The position numbers and the translations under genes were made by a program. From positions 2,343,501 through 2,407,500 of the forward strand of contig NZ_CP079194.1 in NCBI RefSeq assembly GCF_019297855.1: a DNA stretch of 64,000 nt. Reading direction: 5' to 3'. Shown one piece after another: positions 18,955 through 28,134 of this stretch. Under the pieces are notes generated by a model. It saw only the letters and a list, made by a program, of their open reading frames with translations. It did no database searches and was not told where the DNA came from. Origin of the DNA: Gymnodinialimonas ceratoperidinii. GTDB lineage: Bacteria > Pseudomonadota > Alphaproteobacteria > Rhodobacterales > Rhodobacteraceae. Each line of letters begins with the position of its first letter. Position 1 is the first letter of the stretch.

Positions 18955-20146
18955 GCGCACCGGCGGCTGCATCCGCCTCGGACCATGCCAGCACCGCGCC
19001 GGTGATCGCCGCCTGCATCCGCGCACGCCATGCCGGGTCCTGGATGTTTTCGAGGTCTCCGCCTTCGCTGAGGAAACCGATCTCCAGCAGAACCGCGGGA
19101 AAGTCGGCCGCCTTCAGGACCGAGAAGCCGCCCTCGCTCCGCGGCTGTGCGTGGAGGTCGATGCCCGCGCGATCAATGGCTTGCACCAGGATATCGGCGA
19201 AAGCCTGCGACCGGGGCGCGGTCTCGATCCGAGCGAGGTCCAGGAGCACGCCCACGACCTCGTCGTCCGAGCCGGTCAGGTCCACGCCCTGCAACAAGTC
19301 CGCCCGGTCGTGTTGTTCGGCCAGCGCGGCGGTGGCGGCGTCGGTGGCCTCGTCCGACAGCGTGTAGACAGTCGCCCCCTGCGCGCGTCCGACGGTGATG
19401 GCGTCCGCATGGATCGAGATGAAAAGGTCCGCGCCCGCGGCGCGCGCCAGCGTCACCCGCGTGGGCAGCGGCACGAAGACATCCGCATCGCGGGTCATCG
19501 CGACCTCGATCCGGCCCGTGCGACGCATCACCTCGCGCAACTCGCGGGCGAAGGAGAGGATCAGATCGGCCTCGGTCAAACCCTCACGCAGCGCACCGGG
19601 ATCGACGCCACCGTGGCCGGGATCAAGCATGACCGTGAAGGTCTCATCAGCAGCCGGCGGCGCGTGGGAGACGACGGGAAGAAGCACCGCATCAAGGCCG
19701 GGCGGCGGCCCGGCCGCTTCCGCGAAGGCCTCCGGATCGGTGGGAGAAAGCGAAATCGTTACAATGGCTTGGCCTGTCTCTTCATCGGTCTCCATCGCCG
19801 CGACGTCGAGTGACTGGGCCGCGTTCAGCGTCAGCACCATGCGCGACCATCCGGGGCTCGACGCGCCGCCCATGGCGACGCTTTCGACCAGCTGCGCCGC
19901 GTTGAACCCCTCGGGCAGAGCGCTGAAATCCACGGTGCGGAAATCGACGACGACGCGCATCGGATCGTCCAGCGTGAAGACCCGGAACGGCACCGCCTGG
20001 CTGAGCGAAAGGCGCAGTTCCGTGCCGCGCCGCCCGCCCTCCAGAGAGGAGGCATCGGGCAGCGCCCGGGCCGAAGCGCCAAGGGTTTGTGCGCCAAGGG
20101 GCGCGGCGAGGCAGAGGAGGACAGCGATCAGGAATGCTCGAACCAC
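18941..20146 (-). CDS. amiC: N-acetylmuramoyl-L-alanine amidase (AmiC type)
   Basis: This exported zinc amidase splits peptide stems from glycan strands during cell separation. The 401-residue protein has a signal peptide (about 1-19, ending in GAQ), an AMIN domain (about 30-140) that binds septal envelope, and an Amidase_3 domain with zinc ligands His in LDPGHGG, Glu in TEADLI and His in ISIHADA, plus catalytic Glu in VLLEIGFLS. Length and domain order are normal. It lies upstream of PBP1A on the same strand, with the methyltransferase between them. Confidence 0.94.
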   Translation of the reverse strand: MVRAFLIAVLLCLAAPLGAQTLGASARALPDASSLEGGRRGTELRLSLSQAVPFRVFTLDDPMRVVVDFRTVDFSALPEGFNAAQLVESVAMGGASSPGWSRMVLTLNAAQSLDVAAMETDEETGQAIVTISLSPTDPEAFAEAAGPPPGLDAVLLPVVSHAPPAADETFTVMLDPGHGGVDPGALREGLTEADLILSFARELREVMRRTGRIEVAMTRDADVFVPLPTRVTLARAAGADLFISIHADAITVGRAQGATVYTLSDEATDAATAALAEQHDRADLLQGVDLTGSDDEVVGVLLDLARIETAPRSQAFADILVQAIDRAGIDLHAQPRSEGGFSVLKAADFPAVLLEIGFLSEGGDLENIQDPAWRARMQAAITGAVLAWSEADAAAGALRRQ

Positions 20147-20200
20147 GGGTTGGATCCTTCGTGTGTTTTGCCGCAGGTTAGCCGACCTTCCCGCGCGCTC

Positions 20201-21346
20201 CTAGAGGCTGTCGAAGAACCGCGTGAGGCGCGCGACACCTTCCTCGATATCATCGGTGGCGCGGGCATAGCTGAAGCGCAACGTCCCTGCCCCGCGCGCC
20301 TTGTCGAAGTCCAGTCCCGGCGTCACCGAGACACCGGCCTCGTCCAGAATGCGCGCGGCAAAAGCGAGCGTGTCATCCGTGAGGTGGCTGACATCGGCAT
20401 AGACGTAGAAGGCGCCGTCCGCCGGTGCGGTGTTGCTCAGGCCTGCCGCTTGCAGCCCGTCTTGCAGGATCACGCGGTTGCGGGCGTAGGTGTCGCGGTG
20501 CTGGTCCAACTCGGCCCGGCCCTCGGGGGATAGGGCGCCCAAGGCCACAACCTGCGCGGCGTGAGAGGGACAGATGAACATGTTCTGCGCCAGACGCTCC
20601 ACGGTGCGGATGTGATCGGGCGGGACCACCATCCAGCCAAGCCGCCAGCCGGTCATCGAGAAATATTTCGAGAAGGAGTTGATGACATAGACGTCGTCGG
20701 TGACCTCCAGCGCGCTGACCGCGCGGGCGTCGTATTGCAAGCCGTGATAGATCTCGTCCGAGATCAGCGAGATGTCCCGGTCGGCGCAGGCCTCGGTTAA
20801 CGCCGTTAACTCCGGCTTGAAGAGCATCGTCCCCGTCGGGTTGGCCGGACTTGCCACCACCAGACCGTCGAGGCTGTCGTCCAGATGATCCGGCGTCGGC
20901 TGGAACCGCGTCTCGGCGTGGGTCTGCAACCCGACCGGCTCCAGCGACAGGGCCGAGAGGATTTGCCGATAGGAAGGGTAGCACGGCTCCCCCAAGGCAA
21001 CGCGCGCGCGCGCATCGAACAGCGAGGTGAAGGCTAGGATGAAGGCTCCCGACGCGCCGGCGGTCAGGACCACCCGCGCCGGGTCCAGATCGATGCCGTA
21101 CCATTCGTCATAGAGGGCCGCGATGCCTGCGCGCAGGTCCGGCCGGCCCAAGGCCACGGTGTATCCCAGAGGGCCCGCCGCCATCTCTGCTGCGAGCCGG
21201 TCCCGCGCGGCTTTGGGCGCGCCGGTGCCGGGCTGGCCGACCTCCATGTGGATGATATGGCGCCCCGCCTCTTCCGCCGCGCGGGCCTGCTCCATGACGT
21301 CCATCACGATGAACGGGTCTACTTCGGATCGGGTCGACTGGCGCAT
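20201..21346 (-). CDS. PLP-dependent class I/II aminotransferase
   Basis: This 381-residue fold-type I aminotransferase has SPANPTGT (PLP phosphate region), a D-E-I-Y-H segment that stacks on the cofactor, and the Schiff-base lysine in NSFSKYFSMTGWRLGW. It resembles aspartate/alanine-type enzymes; the amino donor cannot be set. The start at 21346 is supported by a perfect AGGAGG five to six bases upstream. The gene is divergent from the dsbA-like gene. Its coding sequence contains a TTAA-N5-TTAA motif at 20797-20810, made by two adjacent rare TTA leucine codons. Confidence 0.93.
   Translation of the reverse strand: MRQSTRSEVDPFIVMDVMEQARAAEEAGRHIIHMEVGQPGTGAPKAARDRLAAEMAAGPLGYTVALGRPDLRAGIAALYDEWYGIDLDPARVVLTAGASGAFILAFTSLFDARARVALGEPCYPSYRQILSALSLEPVGLQTHAETRFQPTPDHLDDSLDGLVVASPANPTGTMLFKPELTALTEACADRDISLISDEIYHGLQYDARAVSALEVTDDVYVINSFSKYFSMTGWRLGWMVVPPDHIRTVERLAQNMFICPSHAAQVVALGALSPEGRAELDQHRDTYARNRVILQDGLQAAGLSNTAPADGAFYVYADVSHLTDDTLAFAARILDEAGVSVTPGLDFDKARGAGTLRFSYARATDDIEEGVARLTRFFDSL
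20797..20810. other. TTAA-N5-TTAA motif inside aminotransferase gene
   Basis: TTAACGCCGTTAAC, two TTAA cores nine bases apart. On the coding strand it uses two TTA leucine codons, which are rare in GC-rich genomes. Confidence 0.7.
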
Positions 21347-21456
21347 CGGGCCTCCTGAGTTGTCACAATGGTGTGAGACCACCCACGGATGCATTCGTCA
21401 ATGGCGGCCCCGGCGTGATGTGATAGACGGAGGCCAAAGCATTTCGAGCGGAGAGC

Positions 21457-22212
21457 ATGATGAAACGACTGATGATGAGCGCGGCCACCCTGGCCCTTCT
21501 GGCCAGCCCGGTTGCCGCCACCGATATTGGCGACATGACCGAGGCCGAGCGCCAGACCTTCCGGGAGGAGGTGCGCCAGTACCTGTTGGAGAGCCCCGAG
21601 GTCCTGATGGAGGCCATCGCCGTTCTGGAGCAGCGTCAGGCTGCCGAGGAAGCCGCCGCGCAGGAAGTGGCCGTGGCCGAGAACGAAACCGCGATCTTCA
21701 ACTCCGCCTTCGATCACGTGGGGGGCAACCCCGATGGTGACGTGGTGATCGTGGAGTTCGTCGATTACCGGTGCAGCTATTGCCGCCGCGCGCATCCCGA
21801 GGTGAACGAGCTGGTCGATACCGATGGCAACATCCGCTTCATCACCAAGGAGTTCCCGATCCTCGGTGAGCAATCGGTTCTGGCGTCCCGCTTCGCCATT
21901 GCCACGCGTCTTGCGCTCGGCGGCGAGGCCTACGAGCAGGTGAGCGACGCGCTGATGGCGATGCGCTCGGACGTGACGGAGCTGGCGCTGGCGCGCCTGG
22001 CGAGCGATCTGGACCTCGACAGCGAGGCGATCTTCGCGGAAATCGATAACCCGATCGTGCAAAGCACCATCGATTCCAACCGCGCCCTCGGGCAGCGGAT
22101 GGGGATCACCGGAACGCCTTCCTTCGTCTTTGGCGACCAGCTTGTGCAAGGCTATGTCCCGCTCGCCAACATGCAGGACATCGTGGACATTATTCGCGAC
22201 ACCGCCGGCTGA
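21457..22212 (+). CDS. DsbA-family thiol:disulfide oxidoreductase (Com1-like)
   Basis: This 251-residue exported protein has a signal peptide (about 1-21, cleaved near VAA-TD), a charged helical N-terminal region (25-80) and a thioredoxin-fold domain with the active site CSYC (Cys106/Cys109) and the cis-Pro loop TGTPSFV. The helical extension before the thioredoxin fold is typical of the Com1/ScsC-like group, which may oligomerise and isomerise disulfides. The start has GGAGAGC directly upstream. It is closed by a terminator. Confidence 0.94.
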   Translation: MMKRLMMSAATLALLASPVAATDIGDMTEAERQTFREEVRQYLLESPEVLMEAIAVLEQRQAAEEAAAQEVAVAENETAIFNSAFDHVGGNPDGDVVIVEFVDYRCSYCRRAHPEVNELVDTDGNIRFITKEFPILGEQSVLASRFAIATRLALGGEAYEQVSDALMAMRSDVTELALARLASDLDLDSEAIFAEIDNPIVQSTIDSNRALGQRMGITGTPSFVFGDQLVQGYVPLANMQDIVDIIRDTAG

Positions 22213-22233
22213 ACTTCGCTGCCATGGAACGAC

Positions 22234-22261
22234 AAAGGGCGCCCCGAGAGGCGCCCTTTTT
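22234..22261. terminator. Bidirectional terminator between dsbA-like gene and rne
   Basis: AAAGGGCGCC pairs with GGCGCCCTTT around a CCGAGA-type loop and is followed by T residues; the A-rich left flank serves the convergent rne. Confidence 0.88.
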
Positions 22262-22283
22262 CATTCATGCAAGGTCTGGCGCG

Positions 22284-25061
22284 TTACCCGCGCGACCACC
22301 AACCGCGGCGCTTCGGCTTGGCCGGCGCGTCTTGCGACTGCTCGGCCGCAGGCTCTGGCGCAGCTTCCGGGGTCGGAGCTTCCGCTTCGGCGACCGCTTC
22401 GGCCATCTCGGGCTCTGCGGCAACCTCAGGCTCAGGCTCAGGCTCGGGCTCGGCCGGAGCCGCGGCGGCCGGCGCCATCGGCTGCGGCTCGGACTCGTCG
22501 ATCGGCTGAACCGCCGGCGTGTCAGCGGATGGGTCCGGCAGGGGCTCCGTCACCGGGGCCGCGGCCTCAACCGCATCGCTCGGGGCATCGGATGCCGCCG
22601 CGTCCGTGGGGGCCTCGGCAGCTGTCTCGGCCGGCTTGTCTGCGTCACCGCCAGAGGCCTCGCCATTCACACCGTTATCCGTATCGCCGTTCTCGGCGGA
22701 CTTACGGCCACGACCACCCCGCCGCGAACGGCGGCGCTTCTTGGGCTGTTCCTCATCGTCGGAGGAGGCTTCGGCGTTGGTGTCGGATGCTGCCTCATCG
22801 GAGGATTTAGCCTCCGCGTCAGCGGCCTTCTGCTCGGCGGTGTTGTCACCATTGCCGTTATCGCCGTTGTTCTCACCGTTCTCGCCGTTGTTCTCGCCAT
22901 TCTCATCGGAATTGCGACGACGGCCCCGGCCCCCGCGACGGCGGCGGCGTTTCTTCTTGGGCTGTTCATCCTCGGTGACTTCGACGGCGTCCTCGACCTG
23001 ATCCGCCTCTTCCGGCACATCCTCGTCGATGTCGTCCATCAAGCCCGCATCCATCGAGACGACAGGCGCCACGGCAGTGATCTTGCGGGTGGCAGTCTTG
23101 AACTTCTCGATCTTGAAGTCCGGCACGACCAGCGAGGCGTCCGCCTCGATCCGGATCGCCATGCCCGAGCGGGCTTCGATGCTATCGAGATAGTCGCGCT
23201 TGAAGTTGATCAGGAAGTTCACGATGCCCACGGGCGCGGTCAGCAGAACCTCACGCGAGCGACCTCGGGTGCTTTCCTCTTCCAACAGACGCAGGATCGA
23301 GAGCGCGAGGCTGTCGTCCGAGCGCACGAGACCGGTGCCGTGGCAATGGTGGCACGCCTGCGTCGTGGCCTCCAACATGCCGGGGCGCAGACGCTGGCGC
23401 GACATTTCCATGAGGCCGAAGGAGCTGATCCGGCCCACCTGGATGCGGGCGCGGTCGGACTTCAGCTTCTCCTTGATGCGCTTCTCGACGGCGTTGTTGT
23501 TGCGCCGTTCGTCCATATCGATGAAGTCGATGACGATCAAACCGGCGAGGTCACGCAGACGCACCTGACGGGCAACCTCTTCGGCGGCCTCCAGGTTGGT
23601 CTTGGTCGCGGTATCCTCGATCGAGCCTTCCTTGGTGGAGCGGCCCGAGTTCACGTCGATGGCGACAAGCGCCTCGGTGATGTTGATCACGATGTAGCCG
23701 CCGGATTTCAGCTGCACCGTCGGGTTGAACATGTCCGACAGGTAGCCTTCGACCTTGTACTTGGCGAAGAGAGGCACACCGCCCGTGTGCTGTTTCACCT
23801 TCTTGGCGTGGGACGGCATGATCATTTTCATGAAGTTCTTGGCGTGCTTGTAGCCCGCCTCGCCGTCGACGATCACCTCGTCGATATCGCGGTTGTAGAG
23901 GTCGCGAATGGTGCGGTGGATCAGGTCGCCTTCCTGATAGATCGGCGCCGGCGCGATGGATTTCAGCGTCAGCTCGCGGATCTGCTCCCACTGGCGCTGC
24001 AGGTATTCGTAGTCGCGCTTGATCTCGGTCTTGGTGCGCTGGCTGCCCGCCGTGCGCACGATCAGGCCCGCGCCCTGCGGCACGTCCAGCGCGGTGGCGA
24101 TGTCTTTGAGCTTCTTGCGGTCGGCGGCATTGGTGATCTTGCGAGAGATCCCGCCCCCACGCGCGGTGTTGGGCATCAGGACGCAGTAGCGACCGGCCAG
24201 CGAGAGATAGGTCGTGAGAGCCGCGCCCTTGTTGCCGCGCTCTTCCTTGACCACCTGCACCAGCATGATCTGGCGGACCTTGATGACTTCCTGGATCTTG
24301 TACTTCTTCGGCCGCGGTTTGCGGACCGGGCGAATTTCCTCGACATCATCGTCGTCGGCAACGGTTTCGCTGTCGTCGTCCGAGCTGTCGTCGTCAGTGT
24401 CGTCGCTGTCATCGGAGCCATTGTCGTCCGCGTCCGCATCGGTTTCGTCATCCGCGTCAGACGAATCGTCAGACGTAGAAGCATCCTCCGATGCGGCATT
24501 GCTGTCAGCCTCGGCCTCGGCAGTTTCCGTGACAGGCTCGCCCGCGTCTGCACCTTGAACGCCGGCGATATCCCCGCCCACGGCCTCGGCCAGCTTCGCC
24601 GCGTCTTCAGCGGCTTCCCCGTCGAGTTCGACAACATCCATGCCCGAAGGCGCGCCCGTTGCAACGGCGTCGTTGCCGGTGTCTTCGGCCTTCGTCTCGG
24701 ACCCGCGCCGGCGGCGACGGCGACGCTTGGGCTTAGAGGATTCCTCCTCCTCCTCTTTCGCCTGTTGCTCCGCGTAGGCACGCTCTTCCGCGAGCAATGC
24801 TTCGCGATCCGCGACCGGGATCTGGTAGTAATCGGGGTGAATTTCCGAGAACGCGAGGAAGCCGTGCCGGTTTCCACCGTAGTCGATGAACGCAGCCTGC
24901 AACGAGGGTTCGACCCGCGTTACTTTTGCCAAATAGATGTTACCTGCGAGCTGCCGCTTGTTTAGTGATTCAAAGTCGAATTCATCGACCTTGGTTCCAT
25001 CCGCCACCACGACGCGGGTTTCTTCCGCGTGGGTGGCATCGATGAGCATTGTTTTTGCCAT
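22284..25061 (-). CDS. rne: Ribonuclease E
   Basis: This endonuclease is the core of the RNA degradosome. The 925-residue protein begins MAKTMLIDATHAEE and has an S1 domain (about 35-330) interrupted by an insertion at about 100-275 made of an Arg run followed by a long Asp/Ser/Ala/Glu-rich stretch. It also has a catalytic domain with the metal-binding aspartates in IDVNSGR and VIDFIDMD, a Zn-link cysteine pair in CHHCHGTG, and an unstructured C-terminal half with alternating acidic and Arg-rich patches. S1 insertions are known in alphaproteobacterial RNase E. The start at 25061 has AAGGA upstream; 18 extra upstream codons are possible but unsupported. Confidence 0.96.
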   Translation of the reverse strand: MAKTMLIDATHAEETRVVVADGTKVDEFDFESLNKRQLAGNIYLAKVTRVEPSLQAAFIDYGGNRHGFLAFSEIHPDYYQIPVADREALLAEERAYAEQQAKEEEEESSKPKRRRRRRRGSETKAEDTGNDAVATGAPSGMDVVELDGEAAEDAAKLAEAVGGDIAGVQGADAGEPVTETAEAEADSNAASEDASTSDDSSDADDETDADADDNGSDDSDDTDDDSSDDDSETVADDDDVEEIRPVRKPRPKKYKIQEVIKVRQIMLVQVVKEERGNKGAALTTYLSLAGRYCVLMPNTARGGGISRKITNAADRKKLKDIATALDVPQGAGLIVRTAGSQRTKTEIKRDYEYLQRQWEQIRELTLKSIAPAPIYQEGDLIHRTIRDLYNRDIDEVIVDGEAGYKHAKNFMKMIMPSHAKKVKQHTGGVPLFAKYKVEGYLSDMFNPTVQLKSGGYIVINITEALVAIDVNSGRSTKEGSIEDTATKTNLEAAEEVARQVRLRDLAGLIVIDFIDMDERRNNNAVEKRIKEKLKSDRARIQVGRISSFGLMEMSRQRLRPGMLEATTQACHHCHGTGLVRSDDSLALSILRLLEEESTRGRSREVLLTAPVGIVNFLINFKRDYLDSIEARSGMAIRIEADASLVVPDFKIEKFKTATRKITAVAPVVSMDAGLMDDIDEDVPEEADQVEDAVEVTEDEQPKKKRRRRRGGRGRRRNSDENGENNGENGENNGDNGNGDNTAEQKAADAEAKSSDEAASDTNAEASSDDEEQPKKRRRSRRGGRGRKSAENGDTDNGVNGEASGGDADKPAETAAEAPTDAAASDAPSDAVEAAAPVTEPLPDPSADTPAVQPIDESEPQPMAPAAAAPAEPEPEPEPEVAAEPEMAEAVAEAEAPTPEAAPEPAAEQSQDAPAKPKRRGWWSRG

Positions 25062-25550
25062 GATATCCTTGCTCGTGACAGCCCCGCGCGCCTGCACGGG
25101 GCATAGCCCTGGCAAGTCGCAAATGAAGTGTCACGTTGTGCTGTTAGAGCGATGGATCTGGCGGCACGAGCAGAACGACCACAAGCGGCCATGAGCCGCT
25201 TTCCGTCGTCCAAATCTGCGCCGAGGCCATACATCGCTGCCGTCTCCGAGTGGTCAAACCGCGATGTGGTCTGCCATCCAATCATGCCGGCCCTTTTGTC
25301 ATGGAGCCGGCGGTTAAATACGGCCCTAAGTGCGTGAAAGCGATCTTGGGCCAAGTGACCTGCGCCCCTTGCCGGTGCGGCGTCATCGCGCGGCACGAAC
25401 TACAAGGAGGCAGAGAACCTGTTGTCTGACCCTGCGGCCAGTCCTGCCACATTAAGGGGGCGACCGGTGAAAAGACAATGGGGAAACGGATCGGCCGCAT
25501 CAGAAAACGACGGTCGGGACATACACCCTATCTGCACAGCCGACCCAAAG
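25062..25550 (-). other. Long non-coding stretch, includes the rne leader
   Basis: No convincing gene is seen in these 489 bases. The part next to rne is probably its 5' untranslated region. It includes a perfect 7-bp hairpin at 25183-25201 (AAGCGGC, five-base loop, GCCGCTT), about 120 bases before the start. RNase E leaders in enterobacteria fold and mediate autoregulation, so a similar role is possible. A plus-strand AAGGAGG at 25404-25410 lacks a good start codon or a recognisable product downstream. Confidence 0.5.
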
Positions 25551-26414
25551 TCATCGAAGAGGTGGTAAGATCGTATCAAGCAGGTGGGCTGGAGGTAGGT
25601 GGTTGAGCATAAGCTTCTGCATATTCGAGTCTTCAACGATGGTCGCGAAGTCATCTGAACTCATGCTGTCGTATCGGGTTCGCCAGTGGCGCACCATTAC
25701 TTCTTTGTAGCCAGTAATCTTCGGTGTCTTACCCCAAGCTAATCGTACTTCGGGATCTTCTTCGAGAAGTAGCTCAAACAGTGCATGTGTCCAAAAATAG
25801 GGGTAGACAGCGAACTGGCCACCGAACTCCGGATTTACCAACCTTGATACCCCGGGTGATTCAAATATCCGCATTCTACGGCCTTGCTTACCTAAATAAG
25901 ATCGGCGCGCAAGCTCAGCCCGCGCTCTAGCAAAGCACCCTTTTAGACCTGTTTCTAGTTCATGCCGATATCGATGCGGGCGACGAGGCATTGACCAGTA
26001 GCTCTGAATATACTCAAGCCACTTCTTCGAGATCAAATTGCCTCGCTCTGAATAAAGAAACCAGCTTTCGATACTCCTATGCCTGTGAGGATTGTGGAAC
26101 GCGAAGAACCCAGACCTAGAAAATTTTGTACTCCAGTCACGTAACGGGCTGATTGGGACGACCCCGCAGTCAATATATACTCCTCCATGCTCATACATAT
26201 CTTGAACACGGAAAATGTCGGAAATCGCTTGATGAGTCGTTGGCACAGAGCCCAACTTCAAACGCTCGAACTGTGCGTAGGCCATCTCGAGGTCCGAAAT
26301 GACTATCTGAACCTCAGGATTCATCTTCCCCCAAGCTTCCCAGCAACGCTTCACAACGTCTGGAGCGCTCGACTCGCCTTGCGCCCAAAAAAACGACAAT
26401 CGCTTTATCGACAT
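25551..26414 (-). CDS. Glycosyltransferase-like protein (capsular polysaccharide synthesis / DXD sugar-transferase type)
   Basis: About 287 residues. The N-terminal block (F-F-W-A-Q-G-E, then A-P-x-V-V-K-R-C) and the block ISDIFRVQDMYEHGGVYIDC match the pattern of DXD-type sugar transferases in the capsular polysaccharide synthesis and Och1-like families, which carry a Y-G-G-x-Y-x-D core. The donor and acceptor are unknown. GC content is visibly lower than in neighbours (about 42 percent in one 60-base line at 25741), with AGA, ATA and TTA codons. It stands alone between rne and dctD, so it was probably acquired. The start is uncertain: ATG 26414 has a weak site, and GTG 26501 would add 29 residues. 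Confidence 0.75.
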   Translation of the reverse strand: MSIKRLSFFWAQGESSAPDVVKRCWEAWGKMNPEVQIVISDLEMAYAQFERLKLGSVPTTHQAISDIFRVQDMYEHGGVYIDCGVVPISPLRDWSTKFSRSGFFAFHNPHRHRSIESWFLYSERGNLISKKWLEYIQSYWSMPRRPHRYRHELETGLKGCFARARAELARRSYLGKQGRRMRIFESPGVSRLVNPEFGGQFAVYPYFWTHALFELLLEEDPEVRLAWGKTPKITGYKEVMVRHWRTRYDSMSSDDFATIVEDSNMQKLMLNHLPPAHLLDTILPPLR

Positions 26415-26529
26415 TTCTTGCACTTTCTTTACGTCAAGGAGTGAGTGGTTCTTTTGTAAAAATGTATACGCAGGAGTGCGTGGGAGCTTACCCTGAACCA
26501 CGAAATCGACGCTCAGATATCTAGAATTC

Positions 26530-27846
26530 TTAAAGGTAATCCGAACGGCTCAAGCCATATTTGGCCATCTTCTCGTTCAAGGTTCGTCGCGGCAGGCACA
26601 GCTCTTCCATGACGCTGGCGATCGAGCCGCGATGCCGCCGCATCGTGTTGTCGATCAGCATCCGCTCGAAGGCTTCCACGTATTCCTTCAGCGGCTTGCC
26701 CTCACCCATCGCTTGTGGCGCCATCTGGGTGTTGTCGGACATCAGAAGCGAGGCGATGGAGCCGGAGCCCCGGCGTTGCTGGAGGATCGCCCGCTCGGCG
26801 ATGTTGATCAACTGACGCACGTTGCCGGGCCACGGTGCCTGCAACAATTGCGCCGCTTCCTGAGCCGTGACCTGTGGCGCCTCGGTGCCGTATTCCTCCG
26901 AGAACTGCTCGCCGAAACGCGTGAAGAGCGTCAGGATATCCTCACCTCGCTGGCGCAACGGCGGCAGGTCGATCCGCATCGCCGCAAGGCGGTAGAACAG
27001 ATCGGGCCGGAGCGCGCCCTCGCACTGGTCCGGTTCGGGCGCGTTGCAGATCGCGACGATGCGCGTCTCGGCCGGCGTGCCCTGATCGTTGATGAAGGTC
27101 AAAAGCCGCGCCTGAAGGGCCTGGCTCAGCGCCTCGACATCCTCCAGCACCAGCGTGCCGCCGCGGGCCTGTTCGACCAGCGGCTTGTCCTGATCCTCGC
27201 CCACCGGGCCGAACAACTTGGCGGAGAGTTCCTCCTCCTCGTGCGCGGCGCAGGACAGCACGACAAATTGCTTGCCCGCACGCGGACCCACCGCGTGGAG
27301 CGCATGGGCCACCAGCGTCTTGCCGGTCCCCGTCTCGCCCGTGATCAGCACGTGACCGTCAGCCTGCCCGAGATCGAGGATATCCTCCCGCAAACGCTCC
27401 ATCACCGGCGACGAACCGATCAGCTTGCGCATCAGGACTGTGCCGTCCGAGAGCTCACGCCGCAGGGCACGGTTGTCCAGCGTCAGGCGCCGCTGCTGCC
27501 CTGCCCGCTTGGCAAGGTCGGTCATCCGGTCCGGATTGAAGGGCTTCTCGAGGAAGTCGTAGGCGCCAATACGCATTGCCTCCACCGCCATCGGCACATC
27601 GCCGTGACCCGTGATGAGGATTACCGGAATGCCACTGTCCACGCCCATCAGGCGCTTGAGGAAGGCCATGCCGTCCATGCCGGGCATCTTCACGTCGGTG
27701 ACCACCACGCCCGGATATTCCGCGCCGATCGCCTTCAGCGCCTCTTCCGCGCTGGCATAGGTCTCCGTGTCAAATCCCGACAGTGCCAGCCACTGGCTGA
27801 TCGACTGCCGCATGTCCTGCTCATCATCTACAATCGCGATCTTCAT
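26530..27846 (-). CDS. dctD: DctD-like response regulator, AAA+ but without GAFTGA loop
   Basis: The 438-residue protein has a receiver domain (phospho-acceptor Asp51, Lys101), an AAA+ domain with Walker A GETGTGKT (170-177), and a Fis-type helix-turn-helix C-terminus. It pairs with the DctB-like kinase upstream. In the AAA+ domain the segment between LFG (about 211-213) and the Walker B region lacks the GAFTGA loop that contacts sigma-54, and Walker B reads L-V-L-E-D instead of L-F-L-D-E. The Arg-finger region RPDLFYRL is kept. It may therefore act with sigma-70, like the GAFTGA-less NtrC of Rhodobacter capsulatus. The start at 27846 has GGAAG upstream. Confidence 0.92.
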   Translation of the reverse strand: MKIAIVDDEQDMRQSISQWLALSGFDTETYASAEEALKAIGAEYPGVVVTDVKMPGMDGMAFLKRLMGVDSGIPVILITGHGDVPMAVEAMRIGAYDFLEKPFNPDRMTDLAKRAGQQRRLTLDNRALRRELSDGTVLMRKLIGSSPVMERLREDILDLGQADGHVLITGETGTGKTLVAHALHAVGPRAGKQFVVLSCAAHEEEELSAKLFGPVGEDQDKPLVEQARGGTLVLEDVEALSQALQARLLTFINDQGTPAETRIVAICNAPEPDQCEGALRPDLFYRLAAMRIDLPPLRQRGEDILTLFTRFGEQFSEEYGTEAPQVTAQEAAQLLQAPWPGNVRQLINIAERAILQQRRGSGSIASLLMSDNTQMAPQAMGEGKPLKEYVEAFERMLIDNTMRRHRGSIASVMEELCLPRRTLNEKMAKYGLSRSDYL

Positions 27847-28134
27847 AGAGACTTCCTTCCATGCCCCACCGCGTCTCGCGGCCTTTCGGGCGGTATTAAT
27901 GCCCTGACGCCATTCCGGCTTCTTGCGGGCCTTTGCGGCCCCCGCCGTTACTTGCGCCACCGCAAGGCGATTTATTCATACCCTATCGTGCTTTGCACCG
28001 TCAGGCAGGTTTTTTCTGATACGCACACCGAGAGCGTGAACCCGGCGCGCACGGATTTGGGCTCGTACGAACCCCTCTGACAATAAAACACCGGTGACAT
28101 GACCATTGTTCCATCCTTGCACGCGTCAGACCCG

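Noticed and set aside
22224..24965. 913-codon open frame antisense to rne
   Set aside because: The frame crosses the terminator and mirrors the RNase E insertion; no domain is recognisable.
25404..25560. Possible small plus-strand gene after AAGGAGG
   Set aside because: Only a TTG start at poor spacing or a distant ATG without a site is available; the product has no recognisable features.
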